A DNA stretch of 64,000 nucleotides from Prorocentrum cordatum (GCA_963575745.1 CAUYUJ010007491.1:90102-154101); one strand, 5' to 3'. Shown: positions 29,478 through 41,070, counted from the stretch's first letter. Program-made: numbers and translations. The notes: generated by a model not told the origin, from the sequence alone.

Positions 29478-30371
29478 CTAGCGCAGGGTGGCTTTCAAGG
29501 CTCGCTTGCTGGCCCCAGCAAGAACGACGAATCCAGCTAGCGACCACATGCCTTGAATCGCCTTGGCGTCCACGTGCTTGGTGCCAGCGTCTGCTGGGTT
29601 CACCTTCCCGTGGACCTTGTCCATGAGCACTCTGCCATCATGGACGGCACGCTGTAACCACAGCGCCGGCGTGTGGATGTGACGGATCCTACCGACACCT
29701 CTGCGGCTTGCAATGCCGATGCCGGCTGTAGCGTCGACTAACAGCTTCACTGGTTTAGCTACGTGGACTCCCATGTCCAGCAACATCTGAACAGTCCCCA
29801 GACCCACTGAGGCACCCTTGACTGCAGCGTAGAACTCGCTTTCGCCAGAAGAAAGGGCGATGACCCCTTGTGTCGTAGAAGTTGCACGCGCCATGTGCTT
29901 GCCCTAGAACGTCATAGTGCAACTTGTGGACTTCCGCGTCTTCGGACACCCGGCGTGGTCACTGTCCGTGAACACGGTCACCCGCCCCGGGTCTCCCTGC
30001 ACGTGAAAACGCTGCACAAGCCGCCCGGCTCCGACCAAGAACCGCGCAGAACGTTTCAAAGCCTCCATGTTGGCCCGGGTCGGCGCTTGCATCGACCGCG
30101 CTAGCTCTTTGGATGCAAACTGGCACTCCGGCCTGTCCAGGGCAGGGTAAGCGAAGCGCATGACATGGCTACGATAAGACTCCCGCTCTTGCGTGCTCAA
30201 CGGTGTCTCGTCGGACCCAGCTGCTCGTTTGACACCAGGGGTGGCTACCGATTTTGACTCCTTGGCGAGTCCCAAAGAAGCTATCAGAATCTCTGCGTGC
30301 CTCGGGTCCGGCTCCCACTCAACGAACTCGTGAGCTTCCCCTTTGAACGGAACCCTGACGTAGCGAATGAG
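29478..30371 (-). pseudogene. Copia RT connection and RNase H, cut off by stop codons
   Basis: This region is in the same frame as pol. A TGA at 30372-30374 separates it from the reverse transcriptase, and a TAG at 29904-29906 splits it again. The RNase H signature is intact: TDSDHAGCPKTRKSTS, IALSSGESEFYAAVKGAS, LLVDATAGIGIASRRGVGRI and NPADAGTKHVDAK supply the acidic catalytic residues. RNase H would degrade the RNA strand during reverse transcription. The two stops make the copy non-autonomous unless read through. Confidence 0.85.
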
Positions 30372-33300
30372 TCAGTTGAGGCATCTTATTTCGTCTACGT
30401 CTCCTAGGTCTTTGCATGGCCCCAGTGTGCCTTCATGCTTGGTCAGCATGTGCTTGCCGAGCTCATCGTGGAACCATTTTTGTGCATCACGCTCTGCAAG
30501 GAGAATGAAATCATCACCGTGCCGCACACACAGCGCATCTCGATCAACATGGTAGTAGATACACGGATTGAAAACTCCAACCTTGAAGCCCAACGCGATC
30601 ATAGAGGTTTCTGCCTTTGTGTCGAAACACTTGCCTGCATCACGTGTGCCGTACATCGCTTTCGACAGCTTTGCAATACCCGTCTTAATGCTATCATCTT
30701 CCACCGGGGGGATCACGTACAACGGTCTGAGAGCTGGGCTGTGGAAGTGTGCCCGGCTGATGTCGTACAAGCCTAAAACTCGTCTCTTGTCACGGGCAAT
30801 CCCCAATTGCCCAGTCATCATCAAAGACGCCATCATCCGAACAGCTTCCAAAGGTGGCGTGGCTGCAAAGGTTGCGGCCATGTCTTTTGGCTCGCTTCCG
30901 ATGGTGGAGCGGCGCTTCGTCTCTTGCGCCACTAGCCGGCTTCTGATGTTCATGTGGTCCTGGTCCCCCTTGTTGATGTCCAGCCATCTCACGGGTATTG
31001 GTTTGCAACCGTCTGCCTCCATCTCTTCACGGGTCGCCTCCCTATAGACACCTAGTTTTCTCATGTACTCTACCTCTAGGCGCCTAGCTTCGACGACAAG
31101 TTTGGGATCCAAGACTGCCCCAGTACAGTCATCAACAAAAATGCTGTCTCCGTACGTCTCAGACCAATCCCTTTCTGGCGGCGCCTCCTCTACAGTAGGC
31201 CCGCCCGCCTCCAAAGGCTCTAGTCTTCCTACCTCCTTCAGCTCCTGCCTCAATCCCTCCAGTACTCTAAAGATGACCTCTTGTGGAGAAGAAGATGTGC
31301 AATGACGACTGGTACGATAACCTTTCACACCCAAGGAGTCCCGGAGTTTCGTACTATTGCTGATCCAACCTGTGGGTTTCTTGGCAGATCGTCCAACCAC
31401 GCACTGATCCATGTAAACAGTACTTACACCATTTAGGGACAACACTTTACGTACACATGGTAATGCCCAACTTGCTGCATGCCACGCGTGCTCATGTAGA
31501 AACAACATACCATGACTGTGCTGATACTCGTACAACTTGCAAACGAACCTAGTGTGCGCGAGGCCTTTGTGGAGCTTCTCGTGGTCCCCCGGGGATCCAA
31601 TTAATAAGTACGGCTGCTCTGCAACAACGTGCTTCCAGGCAAGCTGCCGGTGTTCAGGAAGATCGAAATCCCAACCTGTACGCAAATCCATGACAAGACC
31701 TGCACACAACCCAAAACGATTGACCTTTGCAGAAGATCCCGGCTGAGAGAAAACCTCATTTACGTGCACCTGGTCCCCTAACTGCATCATCATCTGAAGT
31801 ACCTCATTGTGGCAATTTGCCTCAAAACGTAGCTCGGAGAGACACTCTCGCTCGTCACGTTGCCAATCTACCTTTGCCCTTTCCGCCTCTGCCTCTTCAA
31901 AGGCACGGAAACCCAGGAACGACTCCTCGTCCCCCATCTCGGCGTCTGCCGCCGAGTCAGCGCCAGGATTGGCATCCCGGCCGCCTCCTGTCCTGCTTTG
32001 GGAGCCGGCACTCTCGCCGCGTCCCGTCTTCACGACCTTAGCTGGTCCTGCGCTGGAGCTGGCACCGGGGCCGCTTCCAGCTACACTGTGGGGAGCGGCA
32101 CTTTCGCCGCCTCCCGCCTTCCGTACCCGAATTGGGTTCACACTGCCAGAGCTGGCACCTTGGCCGCTTCCGGCGCTCTCGGCGGATACGCCCATAGGAG
32201 CTTGCGTATCCAGATTCCCGTCCCCAGCGACATCTTGAGGCGGATGGCCGCCATGACTGGGAGCTGGCACTGTCACCGCTTCCCTCCTTTCGTTGGCTGC
32301 TGCTACCCTCGTGTCCCCCTCAGCCTCCATTGCCCTCTGAATCCTCCCCCTGCACTCCTCGCTATGATTCCTCGCTATCTTCTCTCCTCTCTGTGCTGCT
32401 TGGCATCCTAAGCACCCCTCAGTAAACCCATACCTTTTCAACTCAATCTCCTTTCTAATGTAAACTCTCCTCGGGAGAGGATCTCCGCCGGCACGAGGTG
32501 GAGGAGGGAGGTCACGATCTGGGACAACAGGCCGCACTGTCAACGGCCTGGCCAGAGGCGCATCTTCTTGGGATGCCCCTGATAAGCTAGAGGGCACCAT
32601 TTTCCAAGGCGTTCCAACACACGACCTAAACAACGCTGGGTCGGAGGCGTCAGCCTTGCTCATTCTCTTCGCACTGCTGCTCCGGAGGCAACCGGAAGGT
32701 GTAGCGATGATGTACTCGTTGCTTTTGTCAACGAACCCCACAAAAATACCTTCCCTCCATTTCGGTTTCTCGTCCGCCGGCTTCACCTTCGAGCCGCCCT
32801 CTATGAAGTGGACCTTTTCACCCCATGGCATCAAAGGCCTGGGGAACTTCAGCCTCCCTGTCATTCGCCTCCATCCGGTTTGACCGTCTTTGCCGACAAC
32901 TGTCCTACTGATGAGTTGTCCAGCGTACTGGACACACCAAGGCAAGAGCGCAGACCGCTCCTCCTGCGGGATGCCGTGCAACTCCGCCGCATAATGCCAA
33001 AGACACCGGATTTTCGTTTTGATGATGTTCACGGCTGACTCCTGCAAACCTCCTGCCTGTGAATCCCCATGTGGCGTAAGATCGGGAACAACACGAATAC
33101 CTAACTTCCTGACCTCCGCCGCCACTGCTGCCATCAAAGCCTTAATTGCGTTTTCCCCATCAGATCGTAATCGGATTTCAGGGTGCCCTAACATAGCCAG
33201 ATGTTCAGTCAGCTGTTTGATTGCATGTTGATCTGCCCCCTTGTTGTGGACGACGTCAGAAAACGTGACTTTAGTACTGCTGTCCCTAGCCACCAGAATT

Positions 33301-34128
33301 GGAGCAGAATCCTCCGCCGAAGCCCCACCTGGACCCAGAGCGCCGTCCCGGAAGAAAGCGTAATCACAAGCTACAGTAGGGATGTCGCTACTCTCGCCAC
33401 TTCCTGCGGAGTGTCCGTCTCGCCGCCCAGCTGCCGCCACGCAGTGCCGACACCAGGCCCGGTACGGATAGTGATCCACATTGTGATCTTCAATCTCTTG
33501 CGCGCTCGGCTGTCTGGGCCGCCGTCGTGGCTTGACCGGGGCCCTCTCCCCAAGCGCCTCTTCCTCGAACTCCTCCTCCATCCCTACATCCTCCTGTGCT
33601 TCCTCCTCTGCTCTGCCCTCTGCTCTCTCCTCTGCTCTCTCCTCTGCTACTGGTTGTAGTACATGGTCGTCGCCATCATCATCGTCACCATCATCATGGA
33701 CATCTCCTCCTTCTCCTCCTCCTGTCTTTTTCCTTCGGTCCCCGATGTAGTAGTACTCGGTTCGAGTACTGTGGGCGCTAGCACTTCCGCCGCTGCCCGG
33801 CTGAATTGGGGTATTGTGGGCGCTGGCACCGATGCCGCCGCCCTGTGCTTCCGTGCAGGTTTTGGTGAAAGGAAAACTGTTTGCCCCGCAACAGGGTCTT
33901 CTATGGCCGTTGAAGGCCGCACAGAATCTGCTAGGGCTGGCACCGCCGCCGCACCCAGCTAAAGTGAAACTCGTGTGTGGTGTGTTTCGGGTGAAACTGT
34001 CTCGGGCCACGTTGGCCCCGCTGGGGCTGGCACCGTCGCCGCTCCCAGCACTGTCAGGCATCTGACCGTCAGCCACAGGAGGGCTTACGGGCGAACGCCC
34101 TGCCTCGAGAAAGGTCCCGGCTGCTGCC
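30372..34128 (-). CDS. Copia pol: integrase and reverse transcriptase
   Basis: Pol lies in the -1 frame relative to gag-protease; its open frame extends upstream to 34586, but that part is a shadow of gag. A low-complexity spacer leads to the integrase: zinc site HNVDHYPYRAWCRHC near 33480, catalytic Asp in ACDYAFF near 33365, Asp in LRSDGENAI near 33165 and Glu in GLQESAV near 33044. A second spacer of Gly-Ser-Gly-X-Gly-Ala-Ser repeats follows. The reverse transcriptase shows IPVRWLDINKGD near 30985, LYDISRAHFHS near 30755 and RHGDDFILL near 30515, with HGDD where many elements have YVDD. Integrase inserts the cDNA and RT copies the RNA. The frame ends in a premature TGA. Confidence 0.9.
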
Positions 34129-35989
34129 GAACCTCCTCCAGCTGGTCCTGCTTCATGGAGATGTGCACGGCCCCGTCCGCCGCCTTGACGATCTTTGGGC
34201 CTGGCTTCTCCTCCACGCTCGTCGTCTCCCTGCTCGCCCGCAAGGCGGACAAGTACTCCTGCTGCACCTCGTTCGCCACCTCCGGGGCCTCCAGCTCCAG
34301 GGTGAGGTCCCAGCCGCCCTCCGTGCGGACGAACTCCTGCTCGCGCCCCGTGGCCTTGTCGTAGGCGAACGACCGGTCCCAATCGAACACGACAGTCTGC
34401 CCCGCACGGCACATGTCGATCACGGCCATGAGCGGGTTCCGGACGCGGGCCGCCCGGGTGCGCAGGCGCTGTGGCTGGCCGTTGGGCCCTCCAGAAGCCT
34501 TCGTCTGGAGAATCCTCTTCCCCTCGTCCTTCACTACGGCTGACCCGGCCGTCTTGTAGACCCTGCCGGTCTCTCCATCCGTCCACGTACGGTACCCACG
34601 GACTGCAGGATGGTCGGGGCGCACCACCGTCTTGCAGGCGCCGGAGTCAACCCTGAAGGTGATGCACCGGTTCTCGCGGTCGCGCCTCACCTTGTCGTTG
34701 GAGAGCGAGCACAGGTACCCGAAGTCCTCCGCGCCCTGCTCCTCCATCTCGTGGAGTCCCTTCTTCTTCTTGGCCTGGTAGGCGTCGACCACGTGCTTGG
34801 GGGCTCGGCAGTCCCGGGCAAAGTGCCCTGGCCTGCCACACTTGTGACAGTCCCCCTTGCTGGAAGATGCTGCCCCGCCGTTCTTGGCGGATGCCTTGCC
34901 TCCTCCTGGTGCCCAGCACTGCTCCTTGGTGTGGCCAGGCTTTCCACAGTTGTGGCAAGTATTCCTGGGTGCGTTGTCGTACCCTTTTCCGCCACCGCGG
35001 CCTTTGCCACCGCCTTTGCCGCCTCCCTTCTGGTTCTTGGGGCTCTTCCAGCAGTCTTCCGCCTTGTGGCCAGGCTTCCCACAGACGAAACACTTTCCTG
35101 CCCCCTTCCCGGGCTTCAGGGCTCCGAGATCCATCGGAGATGCTGTCACGAGGTGACACGACTTTGCCTTGGCGATGGTGTCCACCTCCTCCCGGAACTC
35201 CTCGTACGTGACACACCGCTCAGAATGTAACAGCATGTGCTCGCGCAGCGCGCCGGCCTCCATGCCCTTGATCACGATGCCGATCTTCGTGTCGTCATCG
35301 ATCACCTTCCCGGTGGCGGACTCGTACTTTGACACGGCCAGGTCTAGAGCCTCAAGCCTGTCCAACAAGTCGCCGCTCTTGAAATCCCACTGCAGGATCT
35401 GGATCATCCTGATGACCCGCGTCTGTCGTGTCTGTACGTCGTACTTTGCGAGAAGCAGCCTCCAGGCCTCAAGCCCTTCTCCCTCACCGGCTCGCTCTAC
35501 GATGGTCAAACTTTTTCCATCGCACGTGGCGATGAGGCTCCCGTACAGCAGGGACGAGCTCGGCTGAGCTTTGGGATCGATGGCCGCCCTCTTGGCACTC
35601 GTGTCCCTGTTCGCGGCCACGTAGTCCATCCAGATGCCCACCTGACCTTTGTTCATGGCCCCGACGTACGAGCGAAACTTGAGATTCCAGCTCCTCCACG
35701 CCTCTTGGGTGCCATCGAACACGTCTGGTGCCCACTTTGACACCATTGCGCTGCTGACCTGGCTCTCGCTGCCGCCAGGGGCGTCTCTCTGGCTCGCTGC
35801 CACTTCGGCTGCGGCAATTCTCCCGTCGATCTCCTCCCTGTACGCTTTTTCTCTTGTGGCCCTGTCGGCCCTCTCCTTCTCCAGCTGTTCGCGGACCTGC
35901 CGGTTCTCTTGCTGGAGGGCCGTCATCTGCTGCTGCATCCCTTGCACCGACGCCAGCAGCTGAGCCACCTGCTCTGCCGTTGCCGCCAT
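34085..35989 (-). CDS. Copia gag and aspartic protease
   Basis: The 634-residue frame opens with an N-terminal coiled coil (MQQQMTALQQENRQVREQLE) and a capsid-like region (KWAPDVFDGTQEAWRSWNLK to about 280). Three CCHC zinc knuckles follow (CFVCGKPGHKAEDC about 300, CHNCGKPGHTKEQC about 345, CHKCGRPGHFARDC about 382), separated by Gly/Lys-rich linkers. The protease has FRVDSGACKTVV near 445, where DSG is the active site. Gag packages the RNA and the protease cleaves the polyprotein. The frame ends at 34085 and overlaps the pol frame, which is -1 relative to it; either a frameshift during translation or a mutation joins them. A further N-terminal segment in another frame precedes it. Confidence 0.92.
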   Translation of the reverse strand: MAATAEQVAQLLASVQGMQQQMTALQQENRQVREQLEKERADRATREKAYREEIDGRIAAAEVAASQRDAPGGSESQVSSAMVSKWAPDVFDGTQEAWRSWNLKFRSYVGAMNKGQVGIWMDYVAANRDTSAKRAAIDPKAQPSSSLLYGSLIATCDGKSLTIVERAGEGEGLEAWRLLLAKYDVQTRQTRVIRMIQILQWDFKSGDLLDRLEALDLAVSKYESATGKVIDDDTKIGIVIKGMEAGALREHMLLHSERCVTYEEFREEVDTIAKAKSCHLVTASPMDLGALKPGKGAGKCFVCGKPGHKAEDCWKSPKNQKGGGKGGGKGRGGGKGYDNAPRNTCHNCGKPGHTKEQCWAPGGGKASAKNGGAASSSKGDCHKCGRPGHFARDCRAPKHVVDAYQAKKKKGLHEMEEQGAEDFGYLCSLSNDKVRRDRENRCITFRVDSGACKTVVRPDHPAVRGYRTWTDGETGRVYKTAGSAVVKDEGKRILQTKASGGPNGQPQRLRTRAARVRNPLMAVIDMCRAGQTVVFDWDRSFAYDKATGREQEFVRTEGGWDLTLELEAPEVANEVQQEYLSALRASRETTSVEEKPGPKIVKAADGAVHISMKQDQLEEVRQQPGPFSRQGVRP

Positions 35990-35993
35990 TTTT

Positions 35994-36209
35994 ATGGCGT
36001 CTCTCTTCGAGCTCCCTGATCCTCCTCTCGTTCCTCTCCTCGATCTCCTGTACCTCGCTGGTCGCTAGCACAGTGGCCGCTGACCTACGCTGCTGAGGAG
36101 CAGGCGCCCGGGCCGCTTCCTCGTACCGCCGCCACGCGGCGTGGGCCCCTGCTGAGGCCTTCCGGAATGCACGAGAATCGTGCGCTCGATTGCCACGAGG
36201 TTTAGGCAT
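35994..36209 (-). CDS. Probable true N-terminus of copia gag, shifted frame
   Basis: An ATG at 36209, 24 nt after the 5' LTR, opens a frame whose first 70 residues end in a charged helix (VQEIEERNERRIRELEERR). This frame meets the gag frame at an A5 run (35989-35993 on the + strand as T5). A one-base slip there would join two coiled-coil segments into one protein. It may be an upstream ORF, a decayed gag start or a homopolymer error. Confidence 0.5.
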
Positions 36210-36215
36210 CAGGGA

Positions 36216-36233
36216 ACCATGGCTCCGCTACCA
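36216..36233 (-). other. Primer-binding site for initiator Met tRNA
   Basis: TGGTAGCGGAGCCATGG starts directly after the 5' LTR on the element strand. Copia primer sites often begin TGGTATCAGAGC, complementary to initiator Met tRNA; this one differs at two of the first twelve bases. Confidence 0.75.
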
Positions 36234-36412
36234 CGATTAGCGTTTATGCGAACGCTCGAATCGCAACTAAGCCATCACAGTTACGGATGAGTGCAAAATG
36301 CTGCTACTACTGCTAATGCCCCTAACCCTCCCTCACTGCATGCTCCCTGAGCTCACGTTTCAAGCTACACTGCAGAAGACTCAGACCAGGGGAGAGCCAG
36401 GATATTCATGCA
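36234..36412 (-). repeat. 5' LTR of the copia element
   Basis: Partner of 29081-29259 (178 of 179 identical). It should hold the element promoter; no TATA-like motif is obvious. TATTA and then a TA repeat follow in the flank. Confidence 0.95.
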
Positions 36413-36469
36413 TATTATATATATATATATCTATATATATATATATATATCGGAGCGTTATGATCTAGT

Positions 36470-36960
36470 GGCGTGTGCACGTGTGCGGCCATGTGCGGTG
36501 GCATGTGCTCTGAGTTGTGCTACCATTGTTCTGGTCTGGCCCCCGCCCTCCAGCGTTGTCTGCGGCTGTATGCGCGCACGTGCGTGGCGTGCACGGGAAC
36601 CTTTTGCGCAGAATGTATGAGTAGCCCTACATACAAAGGGCGAAACAATTGGTGCCCACACCGCAGCTGCTTGCCCCGGCGCTGCCCACGCAACGCATGC
36701 CCGCACATGGCGCCGCACATGCCCGCACATTCCACCGTTCGTGGCCGCGCGGCTACACAGGGCCGCGCGCGGCCGCACATGCCCGCACAGCTCCGCACAG
36801 CAGGCCGCACATGCCCCCTCTGCCCCCGCCCCGCACCTCCGCACATGGCCGCACATCCCGCAGCAGACGACCGCACATGCCCGCACATGGCGCCGCTCGT
36901 CTCTTAGAGGGGGTGCGCGGCCACTTGCGGCCGCACATGCTTGCACAGCGCCGCAAGGGA
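36470..36960 (+). repeat. CCGCACATG-motif minisatellite
   Basis: GCCGCACATGCCCGCACAT and variants recur from 36690 to 36945; the inverse form (GTGTGCGGCCATGTGCGG) lies near 36480. Spacing is irregular. Confidence 0.75.
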
Positions 36961-37194
36961 GAGGAGGAGGAAGAGACAGAGCAGGAGTAGGAGTAGGAGT
37001 CAAGCTGGCCAGCTCGAGCGAGCTAAGCATGGCATGCCCATTCCCACCCGCCCTCCCTCAGCATAAGAAACAGTGCTGGCGCAACTGTGGACCGAAATCA
37101 GATCGGCAAGGTGATTTGCCACACCTGATGCAGCCGCGATGGCGGTTACCGATGGGGAACTACTGGCGCGTCTCAAAGGCTGCGTTGGCTTTTC

Positions 37195-37470
37195 AGCACG
37201 AGCCGAGGAGGCGAGGCCCCAGGAGGCTTCAGGAGGCCCCAGAAGGTTGCAGGAAGCCCCAGCGAACCCCAGGAGGCTTCAGGAGGGCCCAGGAAACCCC
37301 AGGAGGCTCCAGGAGGTTCTAGGAAGCCTTAGGAAGTGTCAGGAAGCCCCGGGGAATCCCAAGAAACCCCTGGATGCTTCAGGAGGCCCGAGGAGGATCC
37401 ACGAGGCCCTGAGGAAACCCCAGGATGTTCCAGGAGACCCTGCGAAGCCCCATGGGGGCCCTAGGCGCGC
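37195..37470 (+). repeat. CAGGAGGC minisatellite
   Basis: CAGGAGGCTT, CAGGAGGCCCC and CAGGAAGCCCC units of 9-11 bp. The inverse orientation occurs at 38955-39075 and 39320-39600. Confidence 0.85.
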
Positions 37471-37569
37471 GACGAGTTGGCGAGCGAAAAATGCGCGCCA
37501 GGCCCAGGCGGGAGCGCAACATCCAGAAAACATGCGCGCGGCGCCGACACGAGAGCGAAAATTCGCCCT

Positions 37570-37890
37570 GTCGCGCGATGTGCAAGCGCCCCGCTCCTGC
37601 CACGCACTTCACAGAGCCGACGACAAGAAAGTCCTCGCTGAGAAGAAGCATGCCGATGTTGTATAGGTTTTTGACAGGTAGGACGGCCCCTCCCGCTTGG
37701 GGTTGCCCCATACGTCCGCGCGCGATGTGCGCCGCGTCCCGCTCCTGCTGCGCATGTCGCATCGTCGACGACAAATCAGGCCATGTCAACAGGAAAGGCG
37801 GAGATGTTGTATTGCTTTGTTGTATTTAGTATGGGAGGGCCTGGATTGACGTCCGCGCGCCATGTGCGCCGCATCCAATTTCTGCCACGA
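37570..37890 (+). repeat. Degenerate tandem repeat of about 140 bp
   Basis: CGCGCGATGTGC...CGCTCCTGC, GACGACAA and GATGTTGTAT recur at 37570-37670, 37715-37815 and, in part, 37850-37890. Confidence 0.6.
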
Positions 37891-37954
37891 TGGGAGGAGT
37901 AGGAGGAAAAGTAAGAATAGGACTAGCGATAAGACTCGGAGTAGGAGTAGGAAC

Positions 37955-38575
<621 letters not shown>

Positions 38576-38954
38576 CGTAGTCGTATTTGTAATTCTAGTG
38601 GTAGTCGTACTAACACTAATACAACGTAGAACAATAGTACTAATACGGCTAGTATGACTACTACCCGTAAAAAGGCGAAACAACATACGAATTCGACTAC
38701 AACGACGAATACGGATACGAATCCGGATGTTAATACGAATAGTAGAGTTCAAAAAAAAACACGACGGCTAATTATTCATTTCGTGGAGCTCCCCATACGT
38801 GCACCTATTCGTATGGACCTGTCCGCCGTGAATGTCTAGGCGCAAGAGCTTTCGAATCTAAACGGGTTTCAGTTGTGACGGTCTGGTCATGAATCTAAGT
38901 GAGAATGAGTTGGAGTGTGAATGAGCCTCGGTAGTACGAGCGCGTCTCTGCGCA

Positions 38955-39600
38955 TGAGCCTGGGTCCTCCTGGGGCCTCCTGGGGCCTCCTGAAACCTAC
39001 TGGGGCTTCCTGGGGCTTCCAGGAGCCTCTTGGGGCCTCCCGGGGCCTCCGGGGACCTCCTAGGGAGGATTCGTGCCCCAGGAGAGGCCAAATCTATAGC
39101 AACAGACGTACACAAAACATTGCGGATTGGAGCCACAGGAGAAGGGGACAATCTATAGGAGCACACGTAAAACACCAAGGACTCGTGCCCCAGGAGAGGC
39201 CCTATAGGAACATAAGTACACAGGAGAAGGACAATCTATAGAAACACACGTATAACATCAAGGATTCGTGCTCCAGGTGAGGCCCAAATTATAGGAGCAT
39301 GCGTAAAACACATGGGATTGGAGCCACTCCTGTTGCCTTCTGAGGCCTCCTGCTCCTGGGGCCTCTCGGGGCCTCCTGTTGCCTTCCGAGACCTCCTGGC
39401 GCTTCCTTTGGCCTCCTGGGGCCTCCTGTGGCTTCCTGAGGCCTCCTGGAGCTTCCTGGGGCCTCCTAGAGCCTCTTGGGACATCCTGTGGCCTCTTGAG
39501 TCTTTCTGTGGCCGCCTGATGCCTCCTGGAACCTCATGTGGTCTCCTGGGGCCTCCTGGAGCCTGTTGGAGCCTCCTGTGGCATCCTGAGGAGAATCTGT
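38955..39600 (-). repeat. CAGGAGGC minisatellite, inverted, around a 55-bp repeat
   Basis: GGGGCCTCCTGG units at 38955-39075 and 39320-39600. Between them (39066-39330) are about five degenerate 55-bp units with TCGTGCCCCAGGAGAGGCC, AATCTATAGG and ACACGTA. Confidence 0.8.
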
Positions 39601-39649
39601 GCCCACGAGTCTGGCCACCGATCGAGACATCCTCAAAATCTGACCCACC

Positions 39650-40535
39650 TGGGGGGTGAAAATGAGCGCCTCGCTCGAGACATCCGCCAAATCTGCTCCG
39701 AAAGCGAATGATGTTGGGACAGAAAACATGCAAACCGCTTGAGACATCCCCACAAAACGGCCGCGAACGGGACCGTGAGATAACCCCTGGCGGCTCCCCT
39801 TAGGGGGGTGAAACTGAGCGCCTCGCTCGAGACATCCTCCAAATCTGCTCCGAAAGCGAAGGATGTTGGGACAGAAACCATGCAAACCGCTTGAGACATC
39901 CCCGCGAAACGGCCGCGAACGGGACCGTGAGGTAACCCCTGGCGGCTCCCCTTAGGGGGGTGAAACTGAGCGCCTCGCTCGAGACATCCTCCAAATCTGC
40001 TCCGAAAGCGAACGATGTTGGGACAGAAAACATGCAAACAGCTTGAGACATCCCCACAAACGGCCGCGAACGGGACCGTGAGGTAACCCCTGGCGGCTCC
40101 CCTTAGGGGGGTGAAACTGAGCGCCTCGCTCGAGACATCCTCCAAATCTGCTCCGAAAGCGAATGATGTTGGGACAGAACACATGCAAACAGCTTGAGAC
40201 ATCCCCACAAACGGCCGCGGACCGTGAGATAACCCCTGGCGGCTCCCCTTAGGGGGGTGAACATGAGCGCCTCGCTCGAGACATCCTCCAAACCTGCTCC
40301 GAAAGCGAAGGATGTTGGGACAGAAAACATGCAAACCGCTTGAGACATCCCCACACAACGGCCGCGAACGGGACCGTGAGATAACCCCTGGCGGCTCCCC
40401 TTAGGGGGGTGAAAATGAGGCGCCTCGCTCGAGACATCCTCCAAATCTGCTCCGAAAGCGAAGGATGTTGGGACAGAAAACAGGCAAACCGCTTGATGTT
40501 TCCCCACAAAACGGCCGCGAACGGGGCGTGCGTGA
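39650..40535 (+). repeat. 152-bp tandem repeat, 6 copies
   Basis: GCGCCTCGCTCGAGACATCC starts units at 39666, 39818, 39970, 40121, 40267 and 40420. Each continues AAATCTGCTCCGAAAGCGAA, GATGTTGGGACAGAA, ACGGCCGCGAACGGGACCGT and ACCCCTGGCGGCTCCCCTTA. Copies are very similar, so the array is young. Confidence 0.93.
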
Positions 40536-41070
40536 GTCTCAGCATGAGAAGTCTGAGAAGGAGTAGGTCTGAGTATGAGTAGGTCTGAGTATGAGTAATT
40601 TTGTGTGTAAGTAAGTCTGGGTACGAGTAAGTCTGAGTGTGAGCCAGTCTGTGTCTGAGTAAGTCTGGGTATGAGGTGGAGAGGGGAGGAGAAGGAGAAG
40701 GAGGAGAAGTCGGCGGCGTCCAGGAAATAACCCCTGGCGGCTCCCCTCAGGGGGAGCTGAAACCAGCGCCCCGCCTGCGACATCCTCACAATCTGCTCTG
40801 GTAGCCAAGGATGTTGGGACAGAGGCATCCCCACAAAACGGCCGCGGACGGGGCGTGCGTGAGTCTCAGCATGAGTAAGCCTGAGTAGGAGTAGGTCTGA
40901 GTATGAGTAGGTCTGAGTATGAGAAATTTTGTGTGTGAGTAAGTCTGGGTATGAGTAAGTCTGAGTGTGAGTCAGTCTGTGTATGAGTAAATCTGGGTAT
41001 GAGGAGGAGACGGGGTAGAAGGAGAAACAGGAGGAGACGTCGGCGGCGTCCAAGAAATAGCAAGAACCCC
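40525..41070 (+). repeat. About 320-bp direct duplication with GAGTATGAGTAGGTCT subrepeats
   Basis: GGGGCGTGCGTGAGTCTCAG, GAGTAGGTCTGAGTATGAG units and AGTCGGCGGCGTCCA recur at 40525-40730 and 40850-41055. A diverged 152-bp unit (40735-40850) lies between. Confidence 0.8.

Larger units (their letters stand above)
29081..36412 (-). mobile_element. Full-length Ty1/copia LTR retrotransposon, 7.3 kb
   Basis: Two direct 179-bp LTRs bound the element. TATTA flanks both ends (29076-29080 and 36413-36417), a 5-bp target duplication. Order on the minus strand: 5' LTR, primer-binding site, gag with three zinc knuckles, protease, integrase, reverse transcriptase, RNase H, a purine-rich tract (GAGAGCAGGAGGAG) and the 3' LTR. 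Integrase before reverse transcriptase is the copia order. One LTR mismatch in 179 suggests recent insertion, but pol has two in-frame stops. Confidence 0.95.

Noticed and set aside
34129-34586. N-terminal part of the pol frame
   Set aside because: It is the shadow of the gag-protease frame, which carries the DSG protease motif in the other register.
39650-40535. Possible CRISPR-like array
   Set aside because: The 152-bp units are contiguous with no unique spacers, and the sequence is eukaryotic.
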